Shown here piece by piece: positions 1-8,585 of a DNA stretch of 64,000 bases (position 1 is the stretch's first letter; each line of letters begins with the position of its first letter). Source of the stretch: Hymenobacter sp. PAMC 26628 (GTDB lineage: Bacteria; Bacteroidota; Bacteroidia; Cytophagales; Hymenobacteraceae); the NCBI RefSeq assembly GCF_001562275.1, contig NZ_CP014304.1:5146001-5210000 (forward strand). The letters are read 5' to 3'. Below the pieces are notes generated by a model. It did no database searches and was not told where the DNA came from. It saw only the letters and a program-made list of their open reading frames with translations. Both the position numbers and the translations under genes were made by a program.

Positions 1-228
1 GTGCTTTATCATAAATCCGTCGCCTATCTGTGCCTTTGGGTCTATATCAATACTGAACACCAAACGATTTATTACCCACAATATCTTTGCTATTGGAAAT
101 AAACCGATTGAGTAAAAAAAATTAGAGGCCCGGAAAATAACATTTGCATAAAATATTATATTCAACATTCCTACAGGGAATTTTGAATTTTTATTATATA
201 ACTTTAGATCACTTAGGATTCTCATCAT
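1..228 (-). CDS. Serine acetyltransferase-like O-acetyltransferase, partial (C-terminus beyond window)
   Basis: The reverse frame from 228 stays open to the window edge and gives 76 residues. They begin MMRILSDLKLYNKN and reach RLVFSIDIDPKAQIGDGF, then MIKH. The I-D-I-P-A-I-G-G-H pattern is the entry to the left-handed beta-helix of CysE/WcaF-type acetyltransferases, which transfer acetyl from acetyl-CoA to serine or to sugars. Two adjacent ATGs (228 and 225) could start it. It lies 50 bp downstream of the glycosyltransferase ending at 279, so it is probably the next gene of the same operon and is more likely to acetylate the polysaccharide than serine. It is AT-rich like that gene. The active site is outside the window, so the substrate is inference. 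Confidence 0.72.
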   Translation of the reverse strand, partial: MMRILSDLKLYNKNSKFPVGMLNIIFYANVIFRASNFFYSIGLFPIAKILWVINRLVFSIDIDPKAQIGDGFMIKH

Positions 229-278
229 TAGGGGAAACAAATAAATTCATAAGGAACTTTTCAATTAATTATTACTTT

Positions 279-1424
279 CTATTTATTGCTCTCTATCACT
301 TCATCAAAGTATTGTGCATATTTCTTAGCAATTGAAGAAGCTCGTATTTTCATTTCTACGAATTTACTTAGCTCGTATTTCATTTTGCTATACTTGCCAT
401 CATCCATATTTATAGCTAATTCCATTTGAGCAGATAATGACTCTGTTTGCATTGCCTCAAATAACAGACCTGTTTTACCATTTTCAATATATTCCTCAAA
501 ACCTGGTAGATTCGATGCTATCACTGGGACGTTGTAATTGTAAGAGGTTAGTAGTACCCCGCTTTGCGTTATATCTCGGTAGGGTAGCACTAGAAAGCGA
601 GCGGTCCGAAATAGATTTGCAACCTCATTTTTGTCAATCGTCCGTATCTTTAAGTTATAAAAGGATTTGTCTTCAATAAGATTTTCACATATATTCCAAT
701 AGGAATCAGCTGCTTTGCCAGCAATTGTTACGGAAAATTTACCATATTTTTTAGATAACATGTTCACGGCTTTTATAAGAATATCCAGCCCTTTATTTTC
801 TCTTATTATTCCAAAAAAAATGAAATCAACCTTTTCCCCATCGTTATTTCGGTTATTAAGTTCCTCCATTGATCCAAAATCCTTTAGACATAGGGGGGCA
901 ATTAATAGATTTTTCTTGTAACCAGAATATTTTGTTAAAAACTGTTTTTTTTGATTGGCTGAAAACAAATGAATATTATCGTATCTTTTCATTAAGAAAT
1001 TGTAATATAACGATCTTATCGCACGGTGATTCATATTGTAATGTTGAACGACATCGTGAATTGCGATAACAAACTTCTTTTTATTTAAAAAAAAGGACGA
1101 AAGCAGGTGCAGATGAGGGGTGCCTAAATAGCTATCATATATCAAATCCGCATTTAGTGATTTCAAAAAAATAAGTAATTTTAAGTGAAAAAAAATTATT
1201 TGAGGATTTTTAAGCTTTAGATTTTGAAACAATAATCTGTATTTTATATCATTTTTTTCACAAAAATCCCTGATGGTTACCTCGGAAAACCAGCCATACC
1301 CTTTCAATATAACGATCCAAATAAAATCATAATATCCATGTATTTCTTTCACAATAGGCATATCCACATCCAATAAATCTTCACTTGTAATTACAATAAG
1401 TTTCCTTTTCATAATATTAGTCAT
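279..1424 (-). CDS. Glycosyltransferase family 4 (group 1) protein
   Basis: A 381-residue GT-B glycosyltransferase, probably adding one sugar to the lipid-linked repeat unit at the inner membrane. The C-terminal half has the donor-binding domain: GIIRENKGLDILIKA near residue 205, then RFLVLPYRDITQSG near 275 and PVIASNLPGFEEYIENG near 300, with the usual E-x7-E type pocket. The start may be the ATG at 1424 or the one at 1412 (MKRKLIVITSED). The gene is clearly AT-richer than everything downstream of 1.5 kb, with runs of A and T, which suggests acquisition from a low-GC donor as is common at the variable end of polysaccharide operons. The sugar and linkage cannot be told from sequence. Confidence 0.88.
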   Translation of the reverse strand: MTNIMKRKLIVITSEDLLDVDMPIVKEIHGYYDFIWIVILKGYGWFSEVTIRDFCEKNDIKYRLLFQNLKLKNPQIIFFHLKLLIFLKSLNADLIYDSYLGTPHLHLLSSFFLNKKKFVIAIHDVVQHYNMNHRAIRSLYYNFLMKRYDNIHLFSANQKKQFLTKYSGYKKNLLIAPLCLKDFGSMEELNNRNNDGEKVDFIFFGIIRENKGLDILIKAVNMLSKKYGKFSVTIAGKAADSYWNICENLIEDKSFYNLKIRTIDKNEVANLFRTARFLVLPYRDITQSGVLLTSYNYNVPVIASNLPGFEEYIENGKTGLLFEAMQTESLSAQMELAINMDDGKYSKMKYELSKFVEMKIRASSIAKKYAQYFDEVIESNK

Positions 1425-1471
1425 ATTTTTAATTCAAGTTTTAGAGTTCTTTTAAGTGAAATTTAGAAGGA

Positions 1472-2899
1472 TCATGAAGGTTGCGAACTGGCAATAGCGT
1501 GTGTTACGTGCGCAACTCTGGGGACCTTTGTTGGCGGAAAAGTGGTGCTGGGAAAGTAGCGGGGGTCGAAGCTGAATTTATAGGCGAGAAATGTTAGAAA
1601 TAAGAAAAGCGGAAATATTGAATGCGACAATGGTGACCAGTCAGTAATACCATAAAAGACGAAGCAAACGATTATGCCAATGTGCGTCAGCGAAAACACA
1701 ACGTTATTGTTAGCCGCAATATTGACTTTCGCCTTGTGAATAGAGTAGCCCAGAAATATTATCCACAGGGCGAATCCCATGATTCCGGTTTCGGCTAAAA
1801 TTACGATGTGGATGTCGTGGATGGGGTTGGTCGTCAAAAATTCATTGTGAATAATTTTAATCAGTTGTACATTATTGACAATGTATTCGAGGTGGGTATT
1901 CAAACCTACTCCTAGTAGGGGCGCTTCCCGGAAAATGGCCAGGCCAATTTGCCAGTGATCCAGGCGGGCCTGGTACATCTCGTCAGCGTTGCTGGCGAGG
2001 AAGTTGCTGCTCAGCGGCGAAATAAAAATTATCCAGTAGAGCAGAACTATGGTCGGCAAGACCCCTAAAAACACGCTTTTCCAGGAAACCAGCGGCTTAT
2101 CCGCGTTTTGATACAAATAGTAAACCGCTACCTGGGCCACTATTGCAGTAAGGTAGGAAGTGCGGGAATAAGTCAACACGATGGTCATTGTGTTGAGCAG
2201 GAGCAGCGCCAAGCTGACCTTCTTTTTCAGGTTGGTCAGGTAACAGGCCTGAAAAAAGCATGACGCCATCATCGTGAAAAGGGCCAAGTTGCCGGGGTGG
2301 ACGAATACGCCCACTGCGCCGGGCCTAGACCCGTTGCGGGTGGACCATTCTTCTCCGCCTACCTGGAACAGCCGGGTGACGCTGACCATGCCCAGCAGGG
2401 GGAAGCACACTGCCAGCACGGCTTGCAACACGCACAGGAGCACGAAGCTCTCGTAAAATCCCTCCAGGATCTCCACTGGATTCAAGTTGTTGGCAACCAA
2501 ACGAATGAAAACAATGCAGGTGATGAATAACCAGGCAAAAGCCCCCGTACCCCAAAGGGCATAATTATTGGGGTTGCAAAAGGAAATTAAGACCAGTATC
2601 AGCACTAGCGTCACCCAACGTTCATCGCGCGATGTGTAGAAAATTCGGGTGTTTTTTTCCCGCACCAGCATGATAAGAATGGCCAGCATGGGAATGGAGA
2701 AAAACAGTTTGGCCGTGAACGACCCCGGCATTGTGTGGTAGGTTGGTGTTACCAGCGGAATGCCGATTTGGAAAGGCACTGTGGTCAGCACAAAGCTGAG
2801 CAGCAGGTGCCGAGTGCTTTGGTTGCGCAGGCGCAGCATGGCGTAGCGGCCCAGGTACCAGGCCGTGAGTACGCCGAAAACTACGATCTTCTCATTCAT
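1472..2899 (-). CDS. O-antigen polymerase/ligase family membrane protein (Wzy/WaaL-like)
   Basis: A 475-residue polytopic membrane protein with about ten hydrophobic segments. The long periplasmic loop carries LLGVGLNTHLEY, then IHNEFL and ILAETGIMGFALW, matching the G-x-N, H-N and E-T-G pattern of the O-antigen ligase/polymerase superfamily. Such proteins join lipid-linked oligosaccharide units on the periplasmic side. It follows the Wzc-like gene (start 2899, Wzc stop 2976) and precedes the glycosyltransferase, so it is probably the polymerase of this operon. Polymerase and ligase cannot be separated by sequence alone. Base composition is intermediate between the GC-rich wzc and the AT-rich glycosyltransferase. 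Confidence 0.85.
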   Translation of the reverse strand: MNEKIVVFGVLTAWYLGRYAMLRLRNQSTRHLLLSFVLTTVPFQIGIPLVTPTYHTMPGSFTAKLFFSIPMLAILIMLVREKNTRIFYTSRDERWVTLVLILVLISFCNPNNYALWGTGAFAWLFITCIVFIRLVANNLNPVEILEGFYESFVLLCVLQAVLAVCFPLLGMVSVTRLFQVGGEEWSTRNGSRPGAVGVFVHPGNLALFTMMASCFFQACYLTNLKKKVSLALLLLNTMTIVLTYSRTSYLTAIVAQVAVYYLYQNADKPLVSWKSVFLGVLPTIVLLYWIIFISPLSSNFLASNADEMYQARLDHWQIGLAIFREAPLLGVGLNTHLEYIVNNVQLIKIIHNEFLTTNPIHDIHIVILAETGIMGFALWIIFLGYSIHKAKVNIAANNNVVFSLTHIGIIVCFVFYGITDWSPLSHSIFPLFLFLTFLAYKFSFDPRYFPSTTFPPTKVPRVAHVTHAIASSQPS

Positions 2900-2975
2900 A
2901 GCGGGCCCGTAGCTAAAATACGGTGTAGGGGCAGGCAGCAGTTCGGGGCCCTAAGGGGCCTAAGGCGACCGGTGA

Positions 2976-5291
2976 TCAGGCCGATTTTAAGTAGCGGCGT
3001 TCATAGGCGTAACCGTAGCCGTAGCGGCGGCTGTCGATGCCGTTAAAGATGAGGTGCAGCTTGGGCAGGCTTCCTTGCCGATTCAGCTCCTCGATGAAAG
3101 CCAGCTCGTCCTGATCGGTAACCCCTTGCCGCACCACGTACAGCGTGAGGTCGCTTGCCTGCGCGAGCAGCAGGGCATCCGCCACCAGGTGCAAGGGTGG
3201 GCTATCGAGGACAACGTGGTGGAACGCCCCGCGCAGACCGGTGAGTAGCTCGCCCAAACGGGGCCCTTCCAGCAGGTCCGCCACGGGGAAGGTGCCGCTA
3301 GCGATGAGATTCAGGTTGGGAGAGACGGTGGTGGGCTGCACAATGGCGGGCCAGGCCGCCCGCTCGGTTAGGAAATCGCTGACCCCAGCGTGGTCGTTGG
3401 CCAGCCCGAACAATTTGGCCATTCCTGGACGGCGCAGGTCCAAATCGACGAGCACGGTTCGCTGGCCGGTACCGGCCAGGGAAATGGCCAGGTGGGCACT
3501 GACGAAGCTCTTCCCTTCCCCACTAACGCTGGACGTAACCAGCACAACCCGGCCCGCGGGCTGGTCTGGCAACAAGGCGGGTAGCCGGGTGCGCAGGCCG
3601 CGCACCTGCTCGGCCAGCACGGAAGTAGCCGGGAGTGGGCCGACCATAGGGCCTGGGCCGGGTTCCTTTTCAAACGCGAGTTCCGCCAGCACGGGCGCCC
3701 GGGTGGCCCGCTCGATTTCCGCCCGCGTCGTGATTTTGTTGCTCAACGCGTCTTTCACCTGCAACAGGGCGGCGGGCACCACTAAGCCCACGGCCGCGGC
3801 CACGGCGTAGAGGAGCCAGCGGTTGGGCCACTTCGAGGGCAGCACGTAGGCGCTGTCAATGATGCGGGCGTCATCGAGGGTTGCAGCGTAGCTGAGCGAG
3901 GCTTCTTCCCGCTTTTGGAGCAGGTAAGTGTACAAGTTCTCCTTGATGGTTAACTGGCGCTTTTTGCCTACTAGCTGCCGTTCCTGGCCGGGAACGCGCT
4001 TGATGGACGACTCAAAGCGGGAGTTGAAGGATTCCAGCTCGCGCACCGTGGCCAGCAGCGAGGCCTTGATGTTTTTGACGCTGCTCCTGATGGCCAATTG
4101 CGTAGCCAGGATTTCTGAATTCAAAGGATTAAAGAGGGGATTATTCTCCGGCGTGGTGGTCAGCAGCCGCTCGCGCTGCGCATGCAACTCGGTCAGCTTT
4201 TCTACCAAGCTGCTTAGGGTGGCGTCGGTAATACCGAGCGCGGTGGGGACGGTGGCTGTCGGCCGGGGATCGCGCAGGGTCCGCTCAATGGTGCTGACCA
4301 CCGCCAACTGCACCTGGGCCTCGTTCAGGCGGCTGTCGTTGGCCTGGGCATTTTCTAGGTACACTTTCGATTGCGAGGCGATATCCGTCAGGCCCTGCTG
4401 GCTGCGGTAGCCTGCCTCGTCCGCTTCGGCCTGGCTCAACTCGCCTCGGAGCGAGGCCAAGCGGGAATCGATGAAATGCAGGGTGTTGGCCGTGAGCTTG
4501 TTTTTCGCGGCCGTGGCCGCGCCGTTGTAAACAGCCATTAGCTGGTTGAGTACGTCCATGCCCCGCTGGGGCACTTCGTCCTTAATTTGTAGGCTAATGG
4601 CCGGCGAAATTTTATTGATCAGATCTACTTCCAGGGCCTTCTGGTAGGCTGTCACCACTAGATCCGGGTCGCGGGCCACGATGCGCAGGCGGCTGCCTGC
4701 GGGCAGCGCAAACGCGGGGACCGGGGTGAGCTGCCACGTGCCTATGCTGTCGCTGACGGGGCGGCCGAAGGGATGCGCCGTCAGGTTTCCATTGGTCGCC
4801 GCCATGTAGAAGGAAGTTTGGTCTTTGAGCACGATGTCCAGCACGTGCTGCCGGGGCACTGAGTGGGTTGGTACCAAGGTGAACTGCACGGGGCTCCGGC
4901 CGTAGAGGTCGCGGGCGCCGAGGTGGTCGCGCTGCTGGTACAGGGTGCTCAACTGAAGGTCGCGCACCACACTTAGCATCAATTTTCTGGATTTTAGGAT
5001 CTCCATCTCACTCTCAACCACTTTGGGCGTGGTGACGAGATCCAACTCCTGGAGCGCTGATTTTTCGGCGGGCGTCTTCTTCTCGCCCTCCACTAGTAAG
5101 CTGGCCCGGACCTCGTAGGCCGGCTGAACCAGTTGCGTATAGAGGTAGGCCCCCAACAAGGCCAGCGCCACGCCCGCCACGAAAAGGGACCAGTGGTACC
5201 GGTACCTCGCCAGCACCGCCCGCAGGTTCAGGGGTTGGGAAGCGGTAGCAGCCGTGTAAAAAGTGGAGACTTGGCCGTTAAATGGTTCCAT
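2976..5291 (-). CDS. Wzc-like polysaccharide co-polymerase with BY-kinase domain
   Basis: An inner-membrane chain-length regulator and tyrosine autokinase that works with Wza in Wzy-dependent export. The start was set at 5291 (MEPFNGQVSTFY), 7 bp after the wza-like stop; the longer open frame would overlap that gene. Visible parts are a Wzz domain with TM1 near residues 35-60 (LFVAGVALALLGAYLY), a long coiled coil around 260-440, TM2 near 500 (WLLYAVAAAVGLVVPAALL), and a kinase with Walker A SSVSGEGKSFVSAHLA, Walker A' VLVDLDLRRP and Walker B HHVVLDSPP. The C-terminus has a short tyrosine cluster (RRYGYGYAYERRYLKSA), the usual autophosphorylation tail. A second Wzc lies at 36465. Confidence 0.93.
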   Translation of the reverse strand: MEPFNGQVSTFYTAATASQPLNLRAVLARYRYHWSLFVAGVALALLGAYLYTQLVQPAYEVRASLLVEGEKKTPAEKSALQELDLVTTPKVVESEMEILKSRKLMLSVVRDLQLSTLYQQRDHLGARDLYGRSPVQFTLVPTHSVPRQHVLDIVLKDQTSFYMAATNGNLTAHPFGRPVSDSIGTWQLTPVPAFALPAGSRLRIVARDPDLVVTAYQKALEVDLINKISPAISLQIKDEVPQRGMDVLNQLMAVYNGAATAAKNKLTANTLHFIDSRLASLRGELSQAEADEAGYRSQQGLTDIASQSKVYLENAQANDSRLNEAQVQLAVVSTIERTLRDPRPTATVPTALGITDATLSSLVEKLTELHAQRERLLTTTPENNPLFNPLNSEILATQLAIRSSVKNIKASLLATVRELESFNSRFESSIKRVPGQERQLVGKKRQLTIKENLYTYLLQKREEASLSYAATLDDARIIDSAYVLPSKWPNRWLLYAVAAAVGLVVPAALLQVKDALSNKITTRAEIERATRAPVLAELAFEKEPGPGPMVGPLPATSVLAEQVRGLRTRLPALLPDQPAGRVVLVTSSVSGEGKSFVSAHLAISLAGTGQRTVLVDLDLRRPGMAKLFGLANDHAGVSDFLTERAAWPAIVQPTTVSPNLNLIASGTFPVADLLEGPRLGELLTGLRGAFHHVVLDSPPLHLVADALLLAQASDLTLYVVRQGVTDQDELAFIEELNRQGSLPKLHLIFNGIDSRRYGYGYAYERRYLKSA

Positions 5292-5298
5292 AAACTGA

Positions 5299-6081
5299 TT
5301 AGCGGTGCAGGGCGGAAAAAACAATTGCGATAATGGAAAGCCCCGAAAGCACGAGCGAGGCACTGCGGTAGCCCCGGTCGACCGTAGCAAACTTAGTTTT
5401 GTCGGGCTGCACGTAAAGTATGTCGTTGTTCTTCAAATAATAGTATGGGGATGTGAAAAGCGCTTTCGACGTTAGGTCGATGGGAATGTATTCGCGCCGA
5501 CCGTCCTGTTCCCGCACCAGCAGGACATTGGTGCGCTGGGCCGTGATGGTAAGGTCACCGGCTAAGCTCAGGGCTTGCAGCAGGTTGATGCGCTCGTTTT
5601 GAACCGTGTACACGTCCGGCTTCAAGACGTCCCCGAGCACTGAAATTTTAAAGTTCAGCAGGCGGATGCTGGCGACCGGTTCCTTAAGATAACTGACCAA
5701 TTTCTGTTGCAGTTGCGCTCTGATTTCCGCCGTGGTCAACCCAGCGACTTTTAGTGATCCTAGCAGGGGCAGCTGGATGTCGCCCTGCGGGCCCACCAAG
5801 TAGCCAACGACCGGATTTCCCGGGGAGGTGTCGTAATTATTGCCGTTGACGCGGCTTAGGTTATAGTTAAATACGGCCGAAGCCTCCGGGTTCAGACTGG
5901 TGACGTTGATGCCGAGTATGTCGCCGTCTTGAATAACGAGCGGCGAGCGATTATCAATCGCTTCCGTCGCTTTAGCAGTGCGGTCAAGGTTCTGAAAATA
6001 CGGGATTTTGCGATAGGAGCTACAAGAGAAATTAGCCAGCACCACGGTTAACATTAAAATATTAAATATTATTTTTTTCAT
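5299..6081 (-). CDS. Wza-like polysaccharide export outer-membrane lipoprotein
   Basis: A 260-residue protein starting MKKIIFNILMLTVVLANFSC, a lipoprotein signal with the lipobox cysteine at about residue 20. It then has the Poly_export domain (SPLVIQDGDILGINVTSLNPE) and one SLBB domain (FKISVLGDVLKPDVYTVQ). A C-terminal hydrophobic stretch (SASLVLSGLSIIAIVFSALH) matches the short Bacteroidota form of Wza, which is smaller than the E. coli protein. It forms the export channel together with the Wzc homologue immediately downstream. It is the first gene of the minus-strand operon, read from the promoter near 6440-6469. Confidence 0.9.
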   Translation of the reverse strand: MKKIIFNILMLTVVLANFSCSSYRKIPYFQNLDRTAKATEAIDNRSPLVIQDGDILGINVTSLNPEASAVFNYNLSRVNGNNYDTSPGNPVVGYLVGPQGDIQLPLLGSLKVAGLTTAEIRAQLQQKLVSYLKEPVASIRLLNFKISVLGDVLKPDVYTVQNERINLLQALSLAGDLTITAQRTNVLLVREQDGRREYIPIDLTSKALFTSPYYYLKNNDILYVQPDKTKFATVDRGYRSASLVLSGLSIIAIVFSALHR

Positions 6082-6438
6082 TGACCTACCTTTTCAAGGT
6101 GCATTTTACTGGTTGTTGATAGTGAAGTGAGGCGGCGATTTCGTTCCACCCTATTTCGAAAGAGGGTGGAGGTACCACGCAACGGGGCTTTGTGAATATT
6201 AATAATCCATAACCCGCGGGAGCCAACACCGGGCCGGGTATTTTTCCCCCCTTAGCTCCGGTGCCCTGCGTTCACCGGCGGCACACACAAAGGGGGCTAA
6301 ACGCGTGATTTTTTGCTGCGGGCCTAAAAAATGTTTGGGCGATGCGGTGAAATATTTTTTTTAAGAAATAATCACAGCTAAAATCTAAAACAAATATTCT
6401 TTATATATAAATAAATAAACTAAAATAATTCGTTACTG
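6082..6438 (-). other. Long 5' leader of the wza-wzc operon
   Basis: About 360 bp without a credible gene separates the wza start from the promoter. It contains a hairpin at 6147-6170 (CCACCCT and AGGGTGG arms around TTCGAA-centred sequence), a GC-rich stretch at 6220-6300 and an AT-rich stretch from 6340. Such a long leader could hold post-transcriptional or antitermination control of capsule genes; nothing in it matches a riboswitch I recognise. Confidence 0.4.
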
Positions 6439-6469
6439 CAAATATACAAATAGTAAAACTAGGAAGCAA
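6439..6469 (-). promoter_or_regulatory. Bacteroidota-type promoter for the wza-wzc operon
   Basis: On the minus strand a TTG (6467-6469) is followed after 20 bp by TATATTTG (6439-6446). This matches the Bacteroidota sigma-ABfr consensus of TTG at -33 and TAnnTTTG at -7. Transcription would start near 6432 and run into the wza-like gene. The match is full for both boxes, but no start site has been measured. Confidence 0.65.
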
Positions 6470-6539
6470 GCACCGTCAAGGAATGACGTAACGTTCTGTT
6501 ATGTAGCGAACTAATTATCATTATAGCCCGGAAAAAAAA

Positions 6540-7117
6540 TTGATGATTAAACTCCGGTGCGTGCTGCGCTGCTTCGCCTCGGATTTGAAGGCCCCTAACA
6601 CGGCCCGGTTCACGTGCTTGAGTGGGCGCGCTGCCAACGGCTTGTACACGCGTTTGTACCGCCGGTTGCAGGCCCGGTGCCCGGTGCCGGCCGAGCTTAG
6701 CGGTGCTGCCGATCTAGACGAAAGCTGCTTCGGCCCGCGGCGGGTGCGCGGCAAACGGTACCAGTGGCAAAACCACCGTCTTTGGTCCGTTTAAATGCGG
6801 CAGGCAGGTACAAACGGAAATCGTGCCCGACCGTTCAAAAGAGACCGTGCGGGCCGGCATTCGTGGCAAAATGGCTGTAGCCGCGTCAACACCGACGGCC
6901 GGCGCGGCTGCAACGGACTCGTGGGTAGGGACTTCATTCGCTATTTTCGCGTTCGCCGCGGCTAGAATGAACTTGTTTACGGGCGTCCTGGACCAACGGC
7001 ATCGGGGCCTTGCGAAACGTTGCCAAAGCTCGCTTCTAACGGCTGAGAGAATCTGTATTCTGCTTCAATCACCGCCGCGAAGACCTCCACCAACTACTCC
7101 TTGAATCGCTTCGTTAG
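6540..7117 (+). pseudogene. IS1595-family transposase fossil, frameshifted and decayed
   Basis: Pieces of an IS1595-type (ISXO2-like) transposase appear in order in changing frames. From 6540 comes AADLDESCFGPRRVRGKR, with the first catalytic Asp region. After a shift near 6755 the frame reads SGKTTVFGPFKCGRQVQTEI, then VPDRSKETVRAGIRGKMA. Around 6930-6980 it reads GLVGRDFIRYFRVRRG and then a stop. At the end it reads CFNHRREDLHQLLLESLR and a stop at 7117, the typical IS1595 C-terminus. At least two frameshifts and two in-frame stops make it non-functional. I could not find its terminal repeats, so the element limits are unknown. Confidence 0.75.
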
Positions 7118-7155
7118 CAGCCCTTCTGACCACGCTTGCTCCCTCAGCTGCACGC

Positions 7156-8109
7156 TAATTAACCCAAGTTGCGGAGTACGGTGGGCATAAAAAAAGTCTG
7201 CTCGGCAGAGCAGCAGTAGGTTTAAGGTCTCTGACCTCCTCATTCCCACGGTCCCATGCGCGAACAGACCATCGCAATGTACTGCTTCCTCGACGATTTG
7301 CTGACCCGTACCCGCCCCGTTTGGGCACGCCCGGCCGACCCGCGCCGGCGCTTGTCCGATGCCGAAGTGCTGACCACGGCCCTGGTCGCCGCCCGCTACT
7401 TTGGCGGCAACCTGGTCTTGGGCCGGCACTACATGCAGCAGCCCTGGGGCATGAAATTGCTGGATAAGAGCGGTTTTACGCGCCACCTGCACCGCTTATC
7501 TGAGACCCTGCTGGGGCTGTTCGCCACCTTCGGCCAAGCCCTCAAGGCCCTGCACACCGAGGCCCGCTACGTCATCGACTCCTTTCCCGTAGCCGTGTGC
7601 CACAACGTGCGCATCGGCTGCAACCAGTTGTTGGGCCGCGAAGCGTACCGGGGGCGCTGTGCCAGCAAGCGGAGTGGGTTTTACGGCTTCAAGGTGCAAA
7701 TCGTGGCCACCACCGACGGCATCCCGGTGGACTTTTACGTCCACGCCGGCTCGGAAGCCGACAGCACCGGCCTGCGGCACCTGGCCCCGGACCTGCCCGA
7801 AGGCAGCGTCCGCTATGCCGATGCCGGCTGCACCGACTACGGCTGGGAAGACCTGTTCGCCGAAGCGAGCGGCAACCGGCAGCAGACCGCCCGCAAGGGC
7901 AACCGTGCGCGCCCCCACGCGCCGCACGAAACCTTTCTGCTCCAGCACTTTCGCAAAACCATCGAAACGACCTTCAGCCAGCTCACCGCCCGCTTTCCCA
8001 AACAAATTCACGCCGTCACGGCCCAAGGGTTCGTCCTCAAAATTGCCCTCTTCATCTTCGTTCACCCCCTGGAACAAGTCGGCTTATAGTCCGCAACTTG
8101 GGTTAATTA
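7156..8109 (+). mobile_element. Complete IS982-family insertion sequence with 6-bp target duplication
   Basis: The element runs from 7162 to 8103 (942 bp). Its ends are the inverted pair ACCCAAGTTGCGGA (left) and TCCGCAACTTGGGT (right). It is flanked by the direct repeat TAATTA at 7156-7161 and 8104-8109. TAATTA is itself palindromic, so the apparent inverted repeat extends to 20 bp. One intact transposase fills the element. IS982 elements move by a DDE cut-and-paste mechanism. Its intact state in a decayed neighbourhood suggests a late arrival. Confidence 0.9.
7256..8089 (+). CDS. IS982-family transposase
   Basis: A 277-residue DDE transposase, close to the family's usual size. An N-terminal region (SDAEVLTTALVAARYFGGN) precedes the catalytic domain. 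Candidate catalytic residues are the Asp of YVIDSFPVAVC (about residue 108), the Asp of RYADAGCTDYGWEDLF (about 190) and the Glu of HFRKTIETTFSQL (about 240). The family signature GFYGFKVQIVATTDG lies between the first two. The frame is open throughout and stops just before the right inverted repeat. It is probably functional. Confidence 0.92.
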   Translation: MREQTIAMYCFLDDLLTRTRPVWARPADPRRRLSDAEVLTTALVAARYFGGNLVLGRHYMQQPWGMKLLDKSGFTRHLHRLSETLLGLFATFGQALKALHTEARYVIDSFPVAVCHNVRIGCNQLLGREAYRGRCASKRSGFYGFKVQIVATTDGIPVDFYVHAGSEADSTGLRHLAPDLPEGSVRYADAGCTDYGWEDLFAEASGNRQQTARKGNRARPHAPHETFLLQHFRKTIETTFSQLTARFPKQIHAVTAQGFVLKIALFIFVHPLEQVGL

Positions 8110-8266
8110 TTGCTAGCCGACCACGTTTGCCCAGATTAGGCGCTGGCCGCATAGTGCAAGGAACCGCGCCGCGTGCTCCTGAAACTAGTTTCTCAAACGT
8201 TGCTGTCTCGGCACGGTTGGGCAGCCGCTATCGGCTTGGGGACCCTTATTGGAGTACTTTCAGAGC

Positions 8267-8494
8267 GTGACAATCGTTACCCCCTACGCCCGCTTCTCGA
8301 CCAAGGATAAAGGTCAGCGCACCGAAAATCAGCTGCCCGAACTGCAGCGCTTTGCCCAGGCGTATGGCTACATCATCTACAAAGAGTATGTGGAGCACGA
8401 GTCGAGCGGCACCGGGAAGCGCTCCGAACTTCAGGTCCTGTTTGCTGCTGCCCACCAGCGACGCTTTGATTCGGTACTGTTCTGGAGCCTAGAC
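8267..8494 (+). pseudogene. Serine recombinase (resolvase/invertase) N-terminal fragment, truncated by IS ends
   Basis: From a GTG at 8267 the frame reads MTIVTPYARFSTKDKGQRTE, then NQLPELQRFAQAYGY, HESSGTGKRSELQVLF and SVLFWSLD. This is the resolvase catalytic N-terminus (Y-A-R-x-S, the S being the nucleophile) up to the point where the family continues R-x-S-R-E-G. Homology stops exactly at 8494. The following bases look like an insertion-sequence terminus, and the frame then closes within 18 codons. The DNA-binding C-terminal part is missing and was not found elsewhere in the window. It probably belonged to a plasmid or transposon. Confidence 0.8.
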
Positions 8495-8545
8495 TGTAAG
8501 CTTCCCCTAAAAGGGGGCCAGTCAAAACTGGAGTCAGGCCGCTTG
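8495..8545. mobile_element. Orphan 51-bp IS end abutting the IS3 element
   Basis: The segment begins TGTAAGCTTCCCCTAAAAGG and ends just where the IS3 terminus starts. It shares TG, TCCC, GT-AAA and TGGAG-AGGC landmarks in order with the IS3 end at 8546, so it is probably the end of a related IS that first broke the recombinase gene. No matching opposite end was found in the window. Confidence 0.5.
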
Positions 8546-8585
8546 TGACCTCCTCCCATTTACTGAGCCGGTTGAAAGTGGAGCA

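Noticed and set aside
2976..5390. Longer start of the wzc gene at 5390
   Set aside because: It would overlap the wza gene by 92 bp, and the added residues lack Wzz similarity. The ATG at 5291 sits 7 bp after the wza stop.
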